A DNA stretch of 14,572 nucleotides from 2-12-FULL-42-15 sp964196565 (GTDB lineage Bacteria; Pseudomonadota; Gammaproteobacteria; Coxiellales; Coxiellaceae): assembly GCA_964196565.1 (NCBI GenBank), contig CAXMUH010000121.1, forward strand, positions 1-14,572. The letters are read 5' to 3'. The notes under the pieces are model-generated. The model was not told where the DNA came from. It did not search any database and saw only the letters and a program-made list of their open reading frames with translations. This document shows, piece after piece, positions 1-6,957 of this stretch (its first letter is position 1; each line of letters opens with the position of its first letter). The translations under genes and the position numbers were made by a program.

Positions 1-107
1 TCCGTCATTCCTGCGAAGGCAGGAATCTCATTAATTCGGTGTTAACTCAAGAGATCCCTGCATACGCAGTGATGACGGCCATGGGGCTTTCGCTGGGATG
101 ACGGGAG
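1..107. repeat. Dispersed palindromic intergenic repeat (MITE/REP-like)
   Basis: The left end reads CCGTCATTCCTGCG and the right end, read on the other strand, CCCGTCATCCCAGCG, so the element has imperfect terminal inverted repeats. Positions 7-26 form a perfect 8-bp hairpin (ATTCCTGC/GCAGGAAT) with a GAAG loop. A second, degenerate half unit (ATCCCTGC...GCAGTGATGACGG) lies around 54-78. It ends 16 bases past the icd stop codon and may act as a transcript end for icd. A related element occurs at 5079-5171. The left edge may extend outside the window. Confidence 0.7.
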
Positions 108-123
108 TGAAAGTCTTGGTGGA

Positions 124-1380
124 TCACATATGCTTAATCATCTGCTCGCCAAACTCAGAGCATTTTACTTTTTTAGCATCTGGCATCAAGCGGGCAAAGT
201 CATAAGTCACGGTTTTATTTTTAATCGCACCTTCCATACCCTTGATGATGTACTCAGCCGCCTCGCTCCAACCCATATAACGCAACATCATCTCAGCGGA
301 CAATATTAATGAGCCTGGGTTTACTTTATCTTGGCCTGCATATTTTGGAGCGGTACCATGGGTTGCTTCAAACAATCCGATTTTATCGCTAAAATTAGCG
401 CCCGGTGCAATGCCAATACCACCGACTTCTGCCGCGAGCGCATCAGAAATATAATCACCATTTAAATTCATGGTGGCAATTACACTGTACTCAGCAGGAC
501 GTAATAATATTTGTTGTAAAAATGCATCCGCAATCACATCTTTCACGATAATATCTTTACCAGTTTTTGGATTTTTATAAACTTTCCATGGACCACCATC
601 GAGCGGTTGTGCGCCAAATTCTTCTGCGGCACATTCATAACCCCAATCTTTAAATGCACCTTCGGTAAATTTCATAATATTACCTTTATGCACAAAGGTG
701 ACTGAGTCACGATCATTGTCGATTGCATATTGCAATGCACGACGTATTAAACGCTTGGTGCCTTCTTCAGAAACTGGCTTAATACCAATACCACTGGTTG
801 CTGGAAAACGGATCTTTTTCACACCCATTTCGTTTTGTAAAAAATCAATGACTTTTTTAGCTTCAGGACTTTCTGCCGCCCATTCAATACCCGCGTAAAT
901 ATCTTCAGAATTTTCACGGAAAATAACCATGTCCACCTTTTCTGGATGTTTAACTGGGCTTGGAACGCCTTTAAAATAACGCACTGGACGTAGACATAAA
1001 TACAAATCCAGATTTTGTCGCAATGCCACATTCAATGAGCGAATTCCACCGCCAACGGGTGTGGTTAATGGGCCTTTGATCGACACCACATATTCTTTAA
1101 CCGCGTCTAATGTTTCATTCGGTAACCATTGATCTTCGCCATAAACATGAGTCGCTTTCTCACCCGCATACACTTCCATCCAATGAATTTTGCGCTTGTC
1201 ACCATAGGCGTACTCAACTGCAGAGTCTACTACCTTCTGCATCACCGGTGTTATATCTGCGCCAATACCATCGCCCTCTATAAAAGGAATAATCGGTTGA
1301 TCGGGAACATTTAAAGATAAATCATTGTTTACTGTAATTTTCTCACCAGATTCAGGCAGTTTAATATGTTGATTGGCCAT
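124..1380 (-). CDS. icd: NADP-dependent isocitrate dehydrogenase
   Basis: Cytosolic TCA-cycle enzyme converting isocitrate to 2-oxoglutarate and CO2 with reduction of NADP+. The 418-residue protein matches the E. coli Icd length and is very similar along its whole length. The substrate loop RSLNVALRQ carries Ser115, equivalent to E. coli Ser113, which AceK phosphorylates. Other conserved stretches include FRENSEDIYAGIEW, HKGNIMKFTEGAFKDWGY, MNLNGDYISDALAAEVGG and the cofactor-region LFEATHGTAPKYAGQ. The ATG is preceded by AGGAGT with a 6-base spacer. It lies 55 bases downstream of queA on the same strand; the gap holds a short stem (1408-1413/1424-1429) but no terminator, so co-transcription is possible. 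Identity is secure. Confidence 0.97.
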   Translation of the reverse strand: MANQHIKLPESGEKITVNNDLSLNVPDQPIIPFIEGDGIGADITPVMQKVVDSAVEYAYGDKRKIHWMEVYAGEKATHVYGEDQWLPNETLDAVKEYVVSIKGPLTTPVGGGIRSLNVALRQNLDLYLCLRPVRYFKGVPSPVKHPEKVDMVIFRENSEDIYAGIEWAAESPEAKKVIDFLQNEMGVKKIRFPATSGIGIKPVSEEGTKRLIRRALQYAIDNDRDSVTFVHKGNIMKFTEGAFKDWGYECAAEEFGAQPLDGGPWKVYKNPKTGKDIIVKDVIADAFLQQILLRPAEYSVIATMNLNGDYISDALAAEVGGIGIAPGANFSDKIGLFEATHGTAPKYAGQDKVNPGSLILSAEMMLRYMGWSEAAEYIIKGMEGAIKNKTVTYDFARLMPDAKKVKCSEFGEQMIKHM

Positions 1381-1435
1381 GATTGACTCCTAATCGTTTA
1401 ATTTTTTTGATGCCGGAAGTTTAGCATCATACGTC

Positions 1436-2470
1436 TCAAACGACCACCATCGCATCGCCATAACTAAAGAATCGATACTCCTGCTCTACCGCCTGCTGGT
1501 AAGCGGCCATAATCAGCTCATGTCCACCAAATGCACAAACCAACATCAACAGGGTCGATTTAGGCAAGTGAAAATTGGTAAATAACACATCCACAACCTG
1601 AAAGTCATAGCCCGGATAAATAAAGAGTTGCGTGTCTCCCTGGTAAGCGGATAGTTCTCGATCTTTCGACGCTGTTTCCAGACAACGCACCACCGTGGTT
1701 CCAATAGCAATGACCCGACCTTGGCGTGCTTTAGTATGCTTAATTCTTTCACACACCTCGGCTGAAACATCGACATATTCTTTATGCATAATATGTTCGC
1801 TTAAAGTTTCGACACGAACTGGTTGAAAAGTGCCCGCCCCCACATGCAAAGTCACCATCGCAGTTTCAACGCCTTTTGCTGCTAGCGTGTCCAACATCGC
1901 TTGATCAAAATGCAAAGATGCAGTCGGTGCAGCCACCGCCCCTTCTCTTGCTGCAAAAACGGTTTGATAACGATCTTGGTCTAACTTTTCCGGTTGACGC
2001 TCTAAATAAGGCGGCAGTGGAATTTGGCCAATTTGATAAAGTAGATCAAGCACAGAATTATCGGTTAAAAATTCAAGTTGAAACAAATCATCTTCACGAC
2101 CCATTACGCGCGCGATAATGTTATCTGCAAAAATTAATTCACTATCTGTTTTGGGTGATTTGCTCGAACGGATATGCGCCAGTGCGGTGTGTGTTGAGGT
2201 AATTCTTTCAATTAAAACCTCAACTTTACCACCGGTTTTCTTGTGCCCGAGTATTCTTGCCGGGATGACTTTGGTATCATTAAATAGCACTAAATCATTT
2301 GGATTAATTAAATCGATCAAGTCGGTAAACTGCTGATGCGCAATTTGTTGAGTCTTACGATTAATAACCAATAGACGGCTGTCGCTGCGTTTCGTTAACG
2401 GATACTTAGCAATCAGCTGTTCTGGCAAGGCGTAGTCAAAGTCACGTGTCTTATAATAATTATTCTTCAT
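1436..2470 (-). CDS. queA: S-adenosylmethionine:tRNA ribosyltransferase-isomerase QueA
   Basis: Cytosolic enzyme that transfers and isomerises the ribosyl group of SAM onto 7-aminomethyl-7-deazaguanine in tRNA, giving epoxyqueuosine at wobble position 34. Family blocks seen are DFDYALPEQLIAKYPL near the N-terminus, LVLFNDTKVIPARI, REGAVAAPTASLHF, TLHVGAGTFQPV, IGTTVVRCLE and FTNFHLPKSTLLMLV. The ATG at 2470 gives 344 residues and places the start a few residues before the conserved DFxxxLP block, as in other QueA proteins. That ATG lacks a clear ribosome binding site. A TTG at 2512 has AGGAA 7 bases upstream and would add 14 residues, so the start is uncertain. The usual partner tgt is not adjacent; icd follows instead. 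Confidence 0.95.
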   Translation of the reverse strand: MKNNYYKTRDFDYALPEQLIAKYPLTKRSDSRLLVINRKTQQIAHQQFTDLIDLINPNDLVLFNDTKVIPARILGHKKTGGKVEVLIERITSTHTALAHIRSSKSPKTDSELIFADNIIARVMGREDDLFQLEFLTDNSVLDLLYQIGQIPLPPYLERQPEKLDQDRYQTVFAAREGAVAAPTASLHFDQAMLDTLAAKGVETAMVTLHVGAGTFQPVRVETLSEHIMHKEYVDVSAEVCERIKHTKARQGRVIAIGTTVVRCLETASKDRELSAYQGDTQLFIYPGYDFQVVDVLFTNFHLPKSTLLMLVCAFGGHELIMAAYQQAVEQEYRFFSYGDAMVVV

Positions 2471-2547
2471 AGGATGGCTATTTTGCAGCGTATTAAAGCC
2501 AATTGCAAACAACAGGAATTCCTAACCTCACACGATGGGGGATTCTC

Positions 2548-2609
2548 AAGGGGGAGAAGCGTGATTCTCCCCCTTAAGCGCCAGCGCGAACTTGTTTTGC
2601 GCGCCAGCG
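2548..2609. repeat. Strong hairpin and direct repeat in the queA upstream gap
   Basis: A perfect 11-bp inverted repeat, AAGGGGGAGAA (2548-2558) and TTCTCCCCCTT (2565-2575), encloses a 6-base loop. Right after it GCGCCAGCG occurs twice in direct orientation (2578-2586 and 2601-2609), with GCGCG/CGCGC able to pair between them. It is GC-rich against an AT-rich background. Neither strand has a T-run directly after the stem, so it is not a standard terminator. The rest of the gap (2610-2754) holds one further inverted repeat, GTGTAG/CTACAC at 2656-2676, and no credible gene. Confidence 0.55.
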
Positions 2610-2754
2610 TGTAAAAAAAGGAAGCAGGTCCCGCCTAAAAGTGGCAAATAATCTTGTGTAGAAACTTAAACTACACTGAAATACGTACATATTATTGACG
2701 AGCGGAAACTGCTGAGCAAACAGATTGCCAAAAAATGTGCTGAATAAAAACAGC

Positions 2755-2783
2755 TTGTATTGACAGAAAATAATCCTTATAGT
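2755..2783 (+). promoter_or_regulatory. Predicted sigma-70 promoter for the secreted-protein gene
   Basis: TTGTAT (2755-2760) and TATAGT (2778-2783) are separated by 17 bases; the -10 matches the consensus at five of six positions. Predicted transcription would start near 2790 and give a leader of about 55 bases before the ATG at 2845. The leader contains GTGCAA (2782-2787) and TTGCAC (2801-2806), which can pair, and a short open frame at 2808. Prediction from sequence only. Confidence 0.45.
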
Positions 2784-2807
2784 GCAAACTCACATAGGAG
2801 TTGCACA

Positions 2808-2828
2808 ATGCAACTAAATTTCAAATAG
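2808..2828 (+). CDS. Possible six-codon leader peptide (MQLNFK)
   Basis: An ATG at 2808 follows AGGAG (2796-2800) with a 7-base spacer and opens a frame of six codons ending in TAG at 2826. The stop lies 16 bases before the ATG of the secreted-protein gene, whose own AAGGAG (2831-2836) begins just after it. The ATG overlaps the small inverted repeat GTTGCA-CAA-TGCAAC (2800-2814). The good ribosome binding site is the main support; a chance occurrence is possible. If translated, it could couple or attenuate the downstream gene. Confidence 0.25.
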   Translation: MQLNFK

Positions 2829-2844
2829 ATAAGGAGACTATTCT

Positions 2845-3243
2845 ATGAGTATCAAAAAACTTTTTCTAACCGGGACACTAACCGCTATCCTTTCATTAAC
2901 CGCATTTTCTACTTTTGCAAATTTAAAAATCACCAACAACTCCAGCATCTCTAATTTTAGTGTAAAATGCACAGGCCCAATGCCTGGTGTACCAATACGA
3001 GCTGGACAAACAGCAACACTGGAATGGGGCATTGTTAAGCTAATTATTGGTGGCTATGATGGTAGTTGCTCTTTTTATAATAATGGCGCACTCGAAGCAA
3101 AGGCCACGATTCACATTGACCCAAGTCTTAGTAGCGCTCAAATAACTCAGCTCGATGTACCTGATAGCAAACTTCAGGTTAGCTTGACACCAGGCGTTCA
3201 AACGAGCACCGCCAACATTAATGTTGTTGTTAGTGGAGGCTAG
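2845..3243 (+). CDS. Small secreted two-cysteine protein, paralog 1
   Basis: I do not recognise the family. The 132-residue product has a clear Sec signal peptide (lysines at 4-5, hydrophobic 6-24) with likely cleavage after STFA, residue 25. The mature part is about 107 residues, starts LKITNNSS, and contains exactly two cysteines, Cys42 (CTG) and Cys75 (GSCSFYNN), probably a disulfide in the periplasm or outside the cell. The core EWGIVKLIIGG (60-70) and alternating hydrophobic pattern suggest a small beta-sandwich. AAGGAG sits 8 bases before the ATG. A predicted promoter lies upstream and a hairpin terminator downstream. The next gene is a diverged duplicate with both cysteines at identical residue numbers. 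No enzyme motif is seen. Confidence 0.85.
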   Translation: MSIKKLFLTGTLTAILSLTAFSTFANLKITNNSSISNFSVKCTGPMPGVPIRAGQTATLEWGIVKLIIGGYDGSCSFYNNGALEAKATIHIDPSLSSAQITQLDVPDSKLQVSLTPGVQTSTANINVVVSGG

Positions 3244-3245
3244 TT

Positions 3246-3293
3246 TCATCAATCCCCGCTAACTTCGTTAGCATGAATTGATGATCTTTCTTT
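3246..3293 (+). terminator. Hairpin terminator after paralog 1
   Basis: Nested inverted repeats occur: outer TCATCAAT (3246-3253) with ATTGATGA (3277-3284), inner GCTAAC (3258-3263) with GTTAGC (3267-3272) around a TTC loop. A T-rich stretch, TCTTTCTTT, follows directly (3285-3293). It begins two bases after the stop codon of the first secreted-protein gene. The tail is interrupted by C, so it may be leaky, allowing partial read-through to paralog 2. Confidence 0.55.
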
Positions 3294-3302
3294 AATAAAA
3301 AT

Positions 3303-3328
3303 TCCGGTCGTCACTCTTGACGGCCGGA
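3303..3328 (+). promoter_or_regulatory. Leader hairpin upstream of paralog 2
   Basis: An 11-bp stem pairs TCCGGTCGTCA (3303-3313) with TGACGGCCGGA (3318-3328) around a CTCT loop, with one G-T wobble. No T-run follows, so it is not a simple terminator. It ends about 9 bases before the G-rich ribosome binding site AAGGGGG of the next gene, so it could shape translation or protect the 5' end of a processed mRNA. The role is inferred. Confidence 0.4.
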
Positions 3329-3351
3329 CTACAAATAAGGGGGACAATCCG

Positions 3352-3744
3352 ATGAAACATGGAAAATATTTTTTTTGTGGCCTGCTCACAATAATATTAT
3401 TTTCTATATATTGTACCGCTAGCGCCAGACTTAGAATTACTAATGAATCCAACCTCGATATTATTACCGCAAGCTGCACCGGCGAGTTTCCACCCGTTTC
3501 CATTATTAAACAACACCCACCCGATCTGGCTTGGTCAATTATTAAATTAATTATCGGCGGCCAACAAGGCAGCTGTGTTTTTTATAATGGCCAACTTATC
3601 ATTGCAGCCGCCAGCATTGTACTTTCAGATGATTTGAATGCAGCAACCATTGCTGAATTTGACAAGTATGATACGGATGTTAATGTCACCATTACCCCCG
3701 GGATTGGTATCCGCGCAGAAGATATTAACGTCCGTATTTATTAA
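3352..3744 (+). CDS. Small secreted two-cysteine protein, paralog 2
   Basis: This is a 130-residue tandem paralog of the preceding gene, also of unrecognised family. A signal peptide spans about residues 1-25 with likely cleavage after ASA. From residue 26 to 79 the two proteins align without gaps. They share LxITN, CTG at 42-44, the pattern W-x-I-x-KLIIGG at 61-70 and GSC-x-FYN at 73-79. The mature chain again has only Cys42 and Cys75. The C-terminal half (LTPG versus ITPG, then N-I-N-V) also matches. Conservation of the core with drift elsewhere suggests selection after duplication. AAGGGGG precedes the ATG by about 8 bases. The stop TAA (3742-3744) overlaps the stop of the convergent porin gene. 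Confidence 0.85.
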   Translation: MKHGKYFFCGLLTIILFSIYCTASARLRITNESNLDIITASCTGEFPPVSIIKQHPPDLAWSIIKLIIGGQQGSCVFYNGQLIIAAASIVLSDDLNAATIAEFDKYDTDVNVTITPGIGIRAEDINVRIY

Positions 3745-5030
3745 GTATTCATCTTCCAGCTCACTTGGATGCCGACAACATTTACGCTGGATTTTGCACT
3801 ACCAACGGTTTGCGTCACAGCAGCCAGTAATACCCCTAAAGGACTCAATGTTTGTATTGTGGAATTGGAATTATTAACCTCGGCATTTTTAATAAAAAAG
3901 TGCATCCAACCTAAATCAACCGCAACCGATCGACAAGTTTCCCAATGCAAGCCTAATGCCAACGAATAACGATTGGAATCTGGCAAGCGCACATCGCGCA
4001 TCCCATCTTGGGTTGGCGTTTGGTCGTGTCCAACGCCCACTTTTAACATTAAACTTTTGAAAATCCAATAATGCAGACCTAGCGCCACATTCCAAGTATT
4101 CTTATAATTTTCATGTATGCCAACAATTATAGGCGGATCAGATGCTGCGACATTATTTAAAATCAAATTATTAAATACACTCCACTGAGTATAATAGGCA
4201 CTAAACATCAAGCTCAACTTTGGATTAATATCCGCATAAAAGCTCATAATGGTGGTAGGTGGTAGATTAATTTCCCCAGTTAAATTATTACTCGTAAAAT
4301 CCGTTGAACCATTATGAGAAAACCCCTTACCATTGAGTGAAATCTCACTGCGATAGCTAGCCCCAATGCGGATATGCGGGGTAAAATAAATCATACCGCC
4401 AATATTCCAGCCATAAGCCCAATCATTTAAATAATTATGCAGTATTGCTAGAGGGGTGATCATAGGAAGGCTGCTATCATAGGTAGCTTCACCATAAAGC
4501 GCATCAAAACCAACTCCAATCGAGATATACTTATTAGGGGCAAAAGCAATATTAGGATTAACATTAACGGTTCTTAGCTGAGTTTTAGTTGCTGCAACCG
4601 AGATTGGATTATTTAAAGGATAATTCGTCATTAACCCAAACGGCACGGTGACTCCAAAACCAAAAGCCACATAATGATTAAGTGGATACACCACATGAAA
4701 ATTAGGCACAAAATTGTTCGTATTACTAGAGACTACCGTACTCACAGGGGTAACAATAGGCGAAGCGCCAACCGTTCCCGAATAAGTAATATTTAACGGA
4801 ATATAAGCCAGTCCCGCACTGATTTCTAAATGCTTTAAATTCGTCATCCCCGCAGGGTTATAATACTCAGTCCCGGCATCATTGGCTTGTGCTGCTACGC
4901 CCGAATGCGAATCACCGATGTCGGCCGCATCCTGTTCATACAATTGAAAACCACCGGCATTTGCACCAGCACAATAAACACTTAATACAATTGCGATAAC
5001 AGATAATTTAGATGGAAAATGAAATTTCAT
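3741..5030 (-). CDS. FadL/OmpP1-family outer membrane porin
   Basis: A 429-residue outer-membrane beta-barrel of the FadL (TodX/OmpP1) family, which takes up long-chain fatty acids or other hydrophobic compounds. The signal peptide is residues 1-25 (cleavage after ANA). The mature protein begins GGFQLYEQDAADIG, then GVAAQANDAGTEYYNPAGM, the plug region typical of FadL, where the NPAG motif is nearly invariant. Many amphipathic strands follow. The C-terminus reads VGIQVSWKMNT and so does not end in the usual aromatic residue, which is slightly odd. AGGAGT precedes the ATG. The true substrate cannot be read from sequence. The stop overlaps the stop of the convergent secreted-protein gene within TTAA, so transcripts from both strands must run into each other. 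Confidence 0.92.
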   Translation of the reverse strand: MKFHFPSKLSVIAIVLSVYCAGANAGGFQLYEQDAADIGDSHSGVAAQANDAGTEYYNPAGMTNLKHLEISAGLAYIPLNITYSGTVGASPIVTPVSTVVSSNTNNFVPNFHVVYPLNHYVAFGFGVTVPFGLMTNYPLNNPISVAATKTQLRTVNVNPNIAFAPNKYISIGVGFDALYGEATYDSSLPMITPLAILHNYLNDWAYGWNIGGMIYFTPHIRIGASYRSEISLNGKGFSHNGSTDFTSNNLTGEINLPPTTIMSFYADINPKLSLMFSAYYTQWSVFNNLILNNVAASDPPIIVGIHENYKNTWNVALGLHYWIFKSLMLKVGVGHDQTPTQDGMRDVRLPDSNRYSLALGLHWETCRSVAVDLGWMHFFIKNAEVNNSNSTIQTLSPLGVLLAAVTQTVGSAKSSVNVVGIQVSWKMNT

Positions 5031-5060
5031 AAAAACTCCTTTTGAAAATAGGCAGAGATA

Positions 5061-5072
5061 TAGGTATACCTA
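5061..5072. promoter_or_regulatory. 12-bp palindrome upstream of the porin gene
   Basis: TAGGTATACCTA is a perfect palindrome about 30 bases before the porin ATG. A similar one, GGTATATACC, occurs at 13712-13721. It could be an operator for a dimeric regulator overlapping the porin promoter, but no clean -35/-10 pair is visible here, so this is a weak call. Confidence 0.25.
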
Positions 5073-5078
5073 GAGCTT

Positions 5079-5171
5079 CGTCATCCCGACCGAGCAAAGC
5101 TGAGCGAAGGGATCCATTTCCATTTTCGCTGGATTTCTCCATTCGCCCTACGGGCTCAGTCGAAATGACGG
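5079..5171. repeat. Dispersed palindromic intergenic repeat, second copy type
   Basis: The element starts CGTCATCCCGACCGAGC and, read from its other end, CCGTCATTTCGACTGAGC, giving imperfect terminal inverted repeats around an internal part that includes GGATCC. It shares the CCGTCAT ends with the element at 1-107 but differs inside. It sits between the divergent porin gene and the GltB-like gene. It has no coding capacity for a transposase, so any mobility would need one elsewhere. Confidence 0.7.
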
Positions 5172-5276
5172 AGATGGTTCTGCACAAAAAAAGCAGTATA
5201 TCCTACTCTGAAATCAATAAGAAGCCTAACATTTATATTCTAATGCATACAAATAGCGTTAGGGGAAGTACTCTAT

Positions 5277-5305
5277 TTGAGTCTATACTTACCATTAAAT
5301 AAGAT
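5277..5305 (+). promoter_or_regulatory. Possible promoter for the GltB-like/aldehyde dehydrogenase operon
   Basis: TTGAGT (5277-5282) and TAAGAT (5300-5305) are 17 bases apart. Initiation would fall close to the GAGGA ribosome binding site at 5311, giving a very short leader. A TATACT at 5284-5289 is an alternative -10 but has no good -35. Low-confidence prediction. Confidence 0.3.
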
Positions 5306-5322
5306 AAGCTGAGGATAAGATC

Positions 5323-6948
5323 ATGGTTGTTCGTTTATGGTTCTACATTATTTCGATTGCTGTGCTCGCTTTTATGATCGGCATCAGTTTTATCTGGACA
5401 CCTATTTGGTGGTTTATGATTCTTGTTGCCCCATTATTTTTCTTAGGGCTGTATGATATTTTTCAACGTAAATTAAATATTCTACGCAATTACCCGGTAT
5501 GGGGTCACTGGCGCTACTTACTACTTAAAATCCGCCCAGAAATCCAAGCTTATTTTATTGACACCGATCAAAGCGGTAAGCCGTTTAATCGTGAAATGCG
5601 CTTTCTAGTCTACGACCGCGCATCTAAATCAGAAGACGTTTTACCCTTCGGTACCCAACGCGACGTCCATGAGCTAGGATATGAATGGGTAAATCATTCC
5701 ATGGCGCCCACCAAACCTAAATTAGAAACTGTTAGAGTCAAAGTCGGCGGTCCACAATGCACTAAGCCTTATAGTTCTTCGCGATTAAATGTTTCTGCCA
5801 TGAGCTTTGGTGCAATCAGCCCTGAGGCCATACGTGCATTAAACCGGGGTGCCAAAATGGGAAATTTTGCCCAAGATACTGGTGAAGGCGGTTTAAGTAA
5901 ATATCACTTACAAGAAGGTGGTGATATTATTTGGGAGATTGGTACCGGATATTTTGGCTGCAGAACAAAAGATGGAAAATTTGACCCTGAAAAATTTAAG
6001 AAAAAAGCACAACTTGAAAACGTTAAAATGGTTGAAATTAAAATTTCGCAAGGCGCCAAACCCGCACACGGCGCCATTTTACCAGGACCTAAAGTTACCC
6101 GTGAAATTGCTGAAACGCGCGGCGTACCCATTGGTGAGGACTGCCTCTCACCCGCCACCCATTCATCATTTAGCAACCCCATCGAATTAATGCAGTTTGT
6201 CCAAAAGCTACGTGAATTAAGTGGTGGTAAACCCGCTGGCTTTAAACTTTGTATTGGTATTCGCAATGAATTTATGGCGATCTGTAAAGCAATACATGAA
6301 ACCCAAATCTATCCCGATTTTATTGTGATTGATGGCTCAGAAGGTGGAACAGGGGCAGCACCAGTCGAATTTTCTGATTTTATTGGAACACCATTAACCG
6401 AAGGGCTGATTTTCGCGCATAATTGTTTGGTTGGCGCCAATATTCGCCATCATATCCGCCTGGTTGCTAGCGGTAAAATTATTTCAGGATTTGATATTGC
6501 TACAAAAATTGCGCTCGGTGCAGATATATGTAACAGCGCACGCGGCATGATGTTTTCACTCGGGTGCGTGCAATCTCGACGTTGTCACACCAACACTTGC
6601 CCAACGGGCGTTGCAACTCAAGATCCGCATCGCCGATTAGCACTTAATGTTGACACTAAGGCGCCTTTTGTCAGAAACTTTCATGACGCCACATTACAAA
6701 GCTTTCTACATGTACTGGGTGCTGTTGGTCATGAAAAACCTGAAGAACTTCACCCAGCTCACATTTTACGCCAGGTAGCCAAAGACAAAGTAATGAGCTA
6801 TGAGGATATTTATACTTTCCTCGAACCTGGGCAACTCCTTGATGGCACAGCACCTGAAGCATATAACGAGCTGTGGTCACTGGCCAATGCAAACTCGTTC
6901 AAATGCAAAATTGGTGAAACCCACCGCGCAAGATCCAGCTCAAAATAG
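5323..6948 (+). CDS. Membrane-anchored FMN-binding glutamate synthase-family protein
   Basis: A 541-residue protein built on the FMN/iron-sulfur synthase domain of glutamate synthase large subunits (GltB), without the N-terminal glutaminase domain. Residues 5-45 form one or two hydrophobic membrane segments. The catalytic TIM barrel follows, with SAMSFGAISPEAI (158-170), TGEGGLSKYH (186-195), ISQGAKPAHGAILPG (241-255) and the flavin phosphate-binding DGSEGGTGAAP (337-347). The 3Fe-4S motif C-x5-C-x4-C is intact (Cys415, 421, 426). The family includes Bacillus YerD; the physiological substrate is not settled, and lack of a glutaminase domain argues against ordinary GOGAT activity alone. GAGGA precedes the ATG. 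The dehydrogenase gene starts 9 bases after the stop, implying one transcript. Confidence 0.9.
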   Translation: MVVRLWFYIISIAVLAFMIGISFIWTPIWWFMILVAPLFFLGLYDIFQRKLNILRNYPVWGHWRYLLLKIRPEIQAYFIDTDQSGKPFNREMRFLVYDRASKSEDVLPFGTQRDVHELGYEWVNHSMAPTKPKLETVRVKVGGPQCTKPYSSSRLNVSAMSFGAISPEAIRALNRGAKMGNFAQDTGEGGLSKYHLQEGGDIIWEIGTGYFGCRTKDGKFDPEKFKKKAQLENVKMVEIKISQGAKPAHGAILPGPKVTREIAETRGVPIGEDCLSPATHSSFSNPIELMQFVQKLRELSGGKPAGFKLCIGIRNEFMAICKAIHETQIYPDFIVIDGSEGGTGAAPVEFSDFIGTPLTEGLIFAHNCLVGANIRHHIRLVASGKIISGFDIATKIALGADICNSARGMMFSLGCVQSRRCHTNTCPTGVATQDPHRRLALNVDTKAPFVRNFHDATLQSFLHVLGAVGHEKPEELHPAHILRQVAKDKVMSYEDIYTFLEPGQLLDGTAPEAYNELWSLANANSFKCKIGETHRARSSSK

Positions 6949-6957
6949 AGAAATACT

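Noticed and set aside
1408..1429. Stem TGATGC/GCATCA between queA and icd as a terminator
   Set aside because: In the minus-strand transcript the stem is followed by A residues, and in the plus direction by no T-run, so it does not fit an intrinsic terminator.
1876..2336. Two plus-strand frames within queA
   Set aside because: They are antisense to conserved QueA motifs and lack translation signals.
2760..2765. Perfect TTGACA as -35 of the secreted-protein gene
   Set aside because: At the standard 17-base spacing the -10 would be TGCAAA; the good TATAGT is only 12 bases away. TTGTAT at 2755 with 17-base spacing fits better.
3420..3430. Possible lipoprotein cysteine (Cys21) in the signal peptide of paralog 2
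   Set aside because: The preceding residues SIY do not fit a lipobox (Leu at -3 expected), and the paralog has no cysteine there; ordinary cleavage after ASA is more likely.
5042..5302. 86-codon plus-strand open frame starting just after the porin start
   Set aside because: It runs through the palindromic repeat, has no ribosome binding site of its own (the nearby purines belong to the opposite-strand porin) and shows no protein-like pattern.
5904..6266. 120-codon minus-strand and 90-codon plus-strand frames inside the GltB-like gene
   Set aside because: They are shadows of a well-conserved gene, with no ribosome binding sites or recognisable protein motifs.
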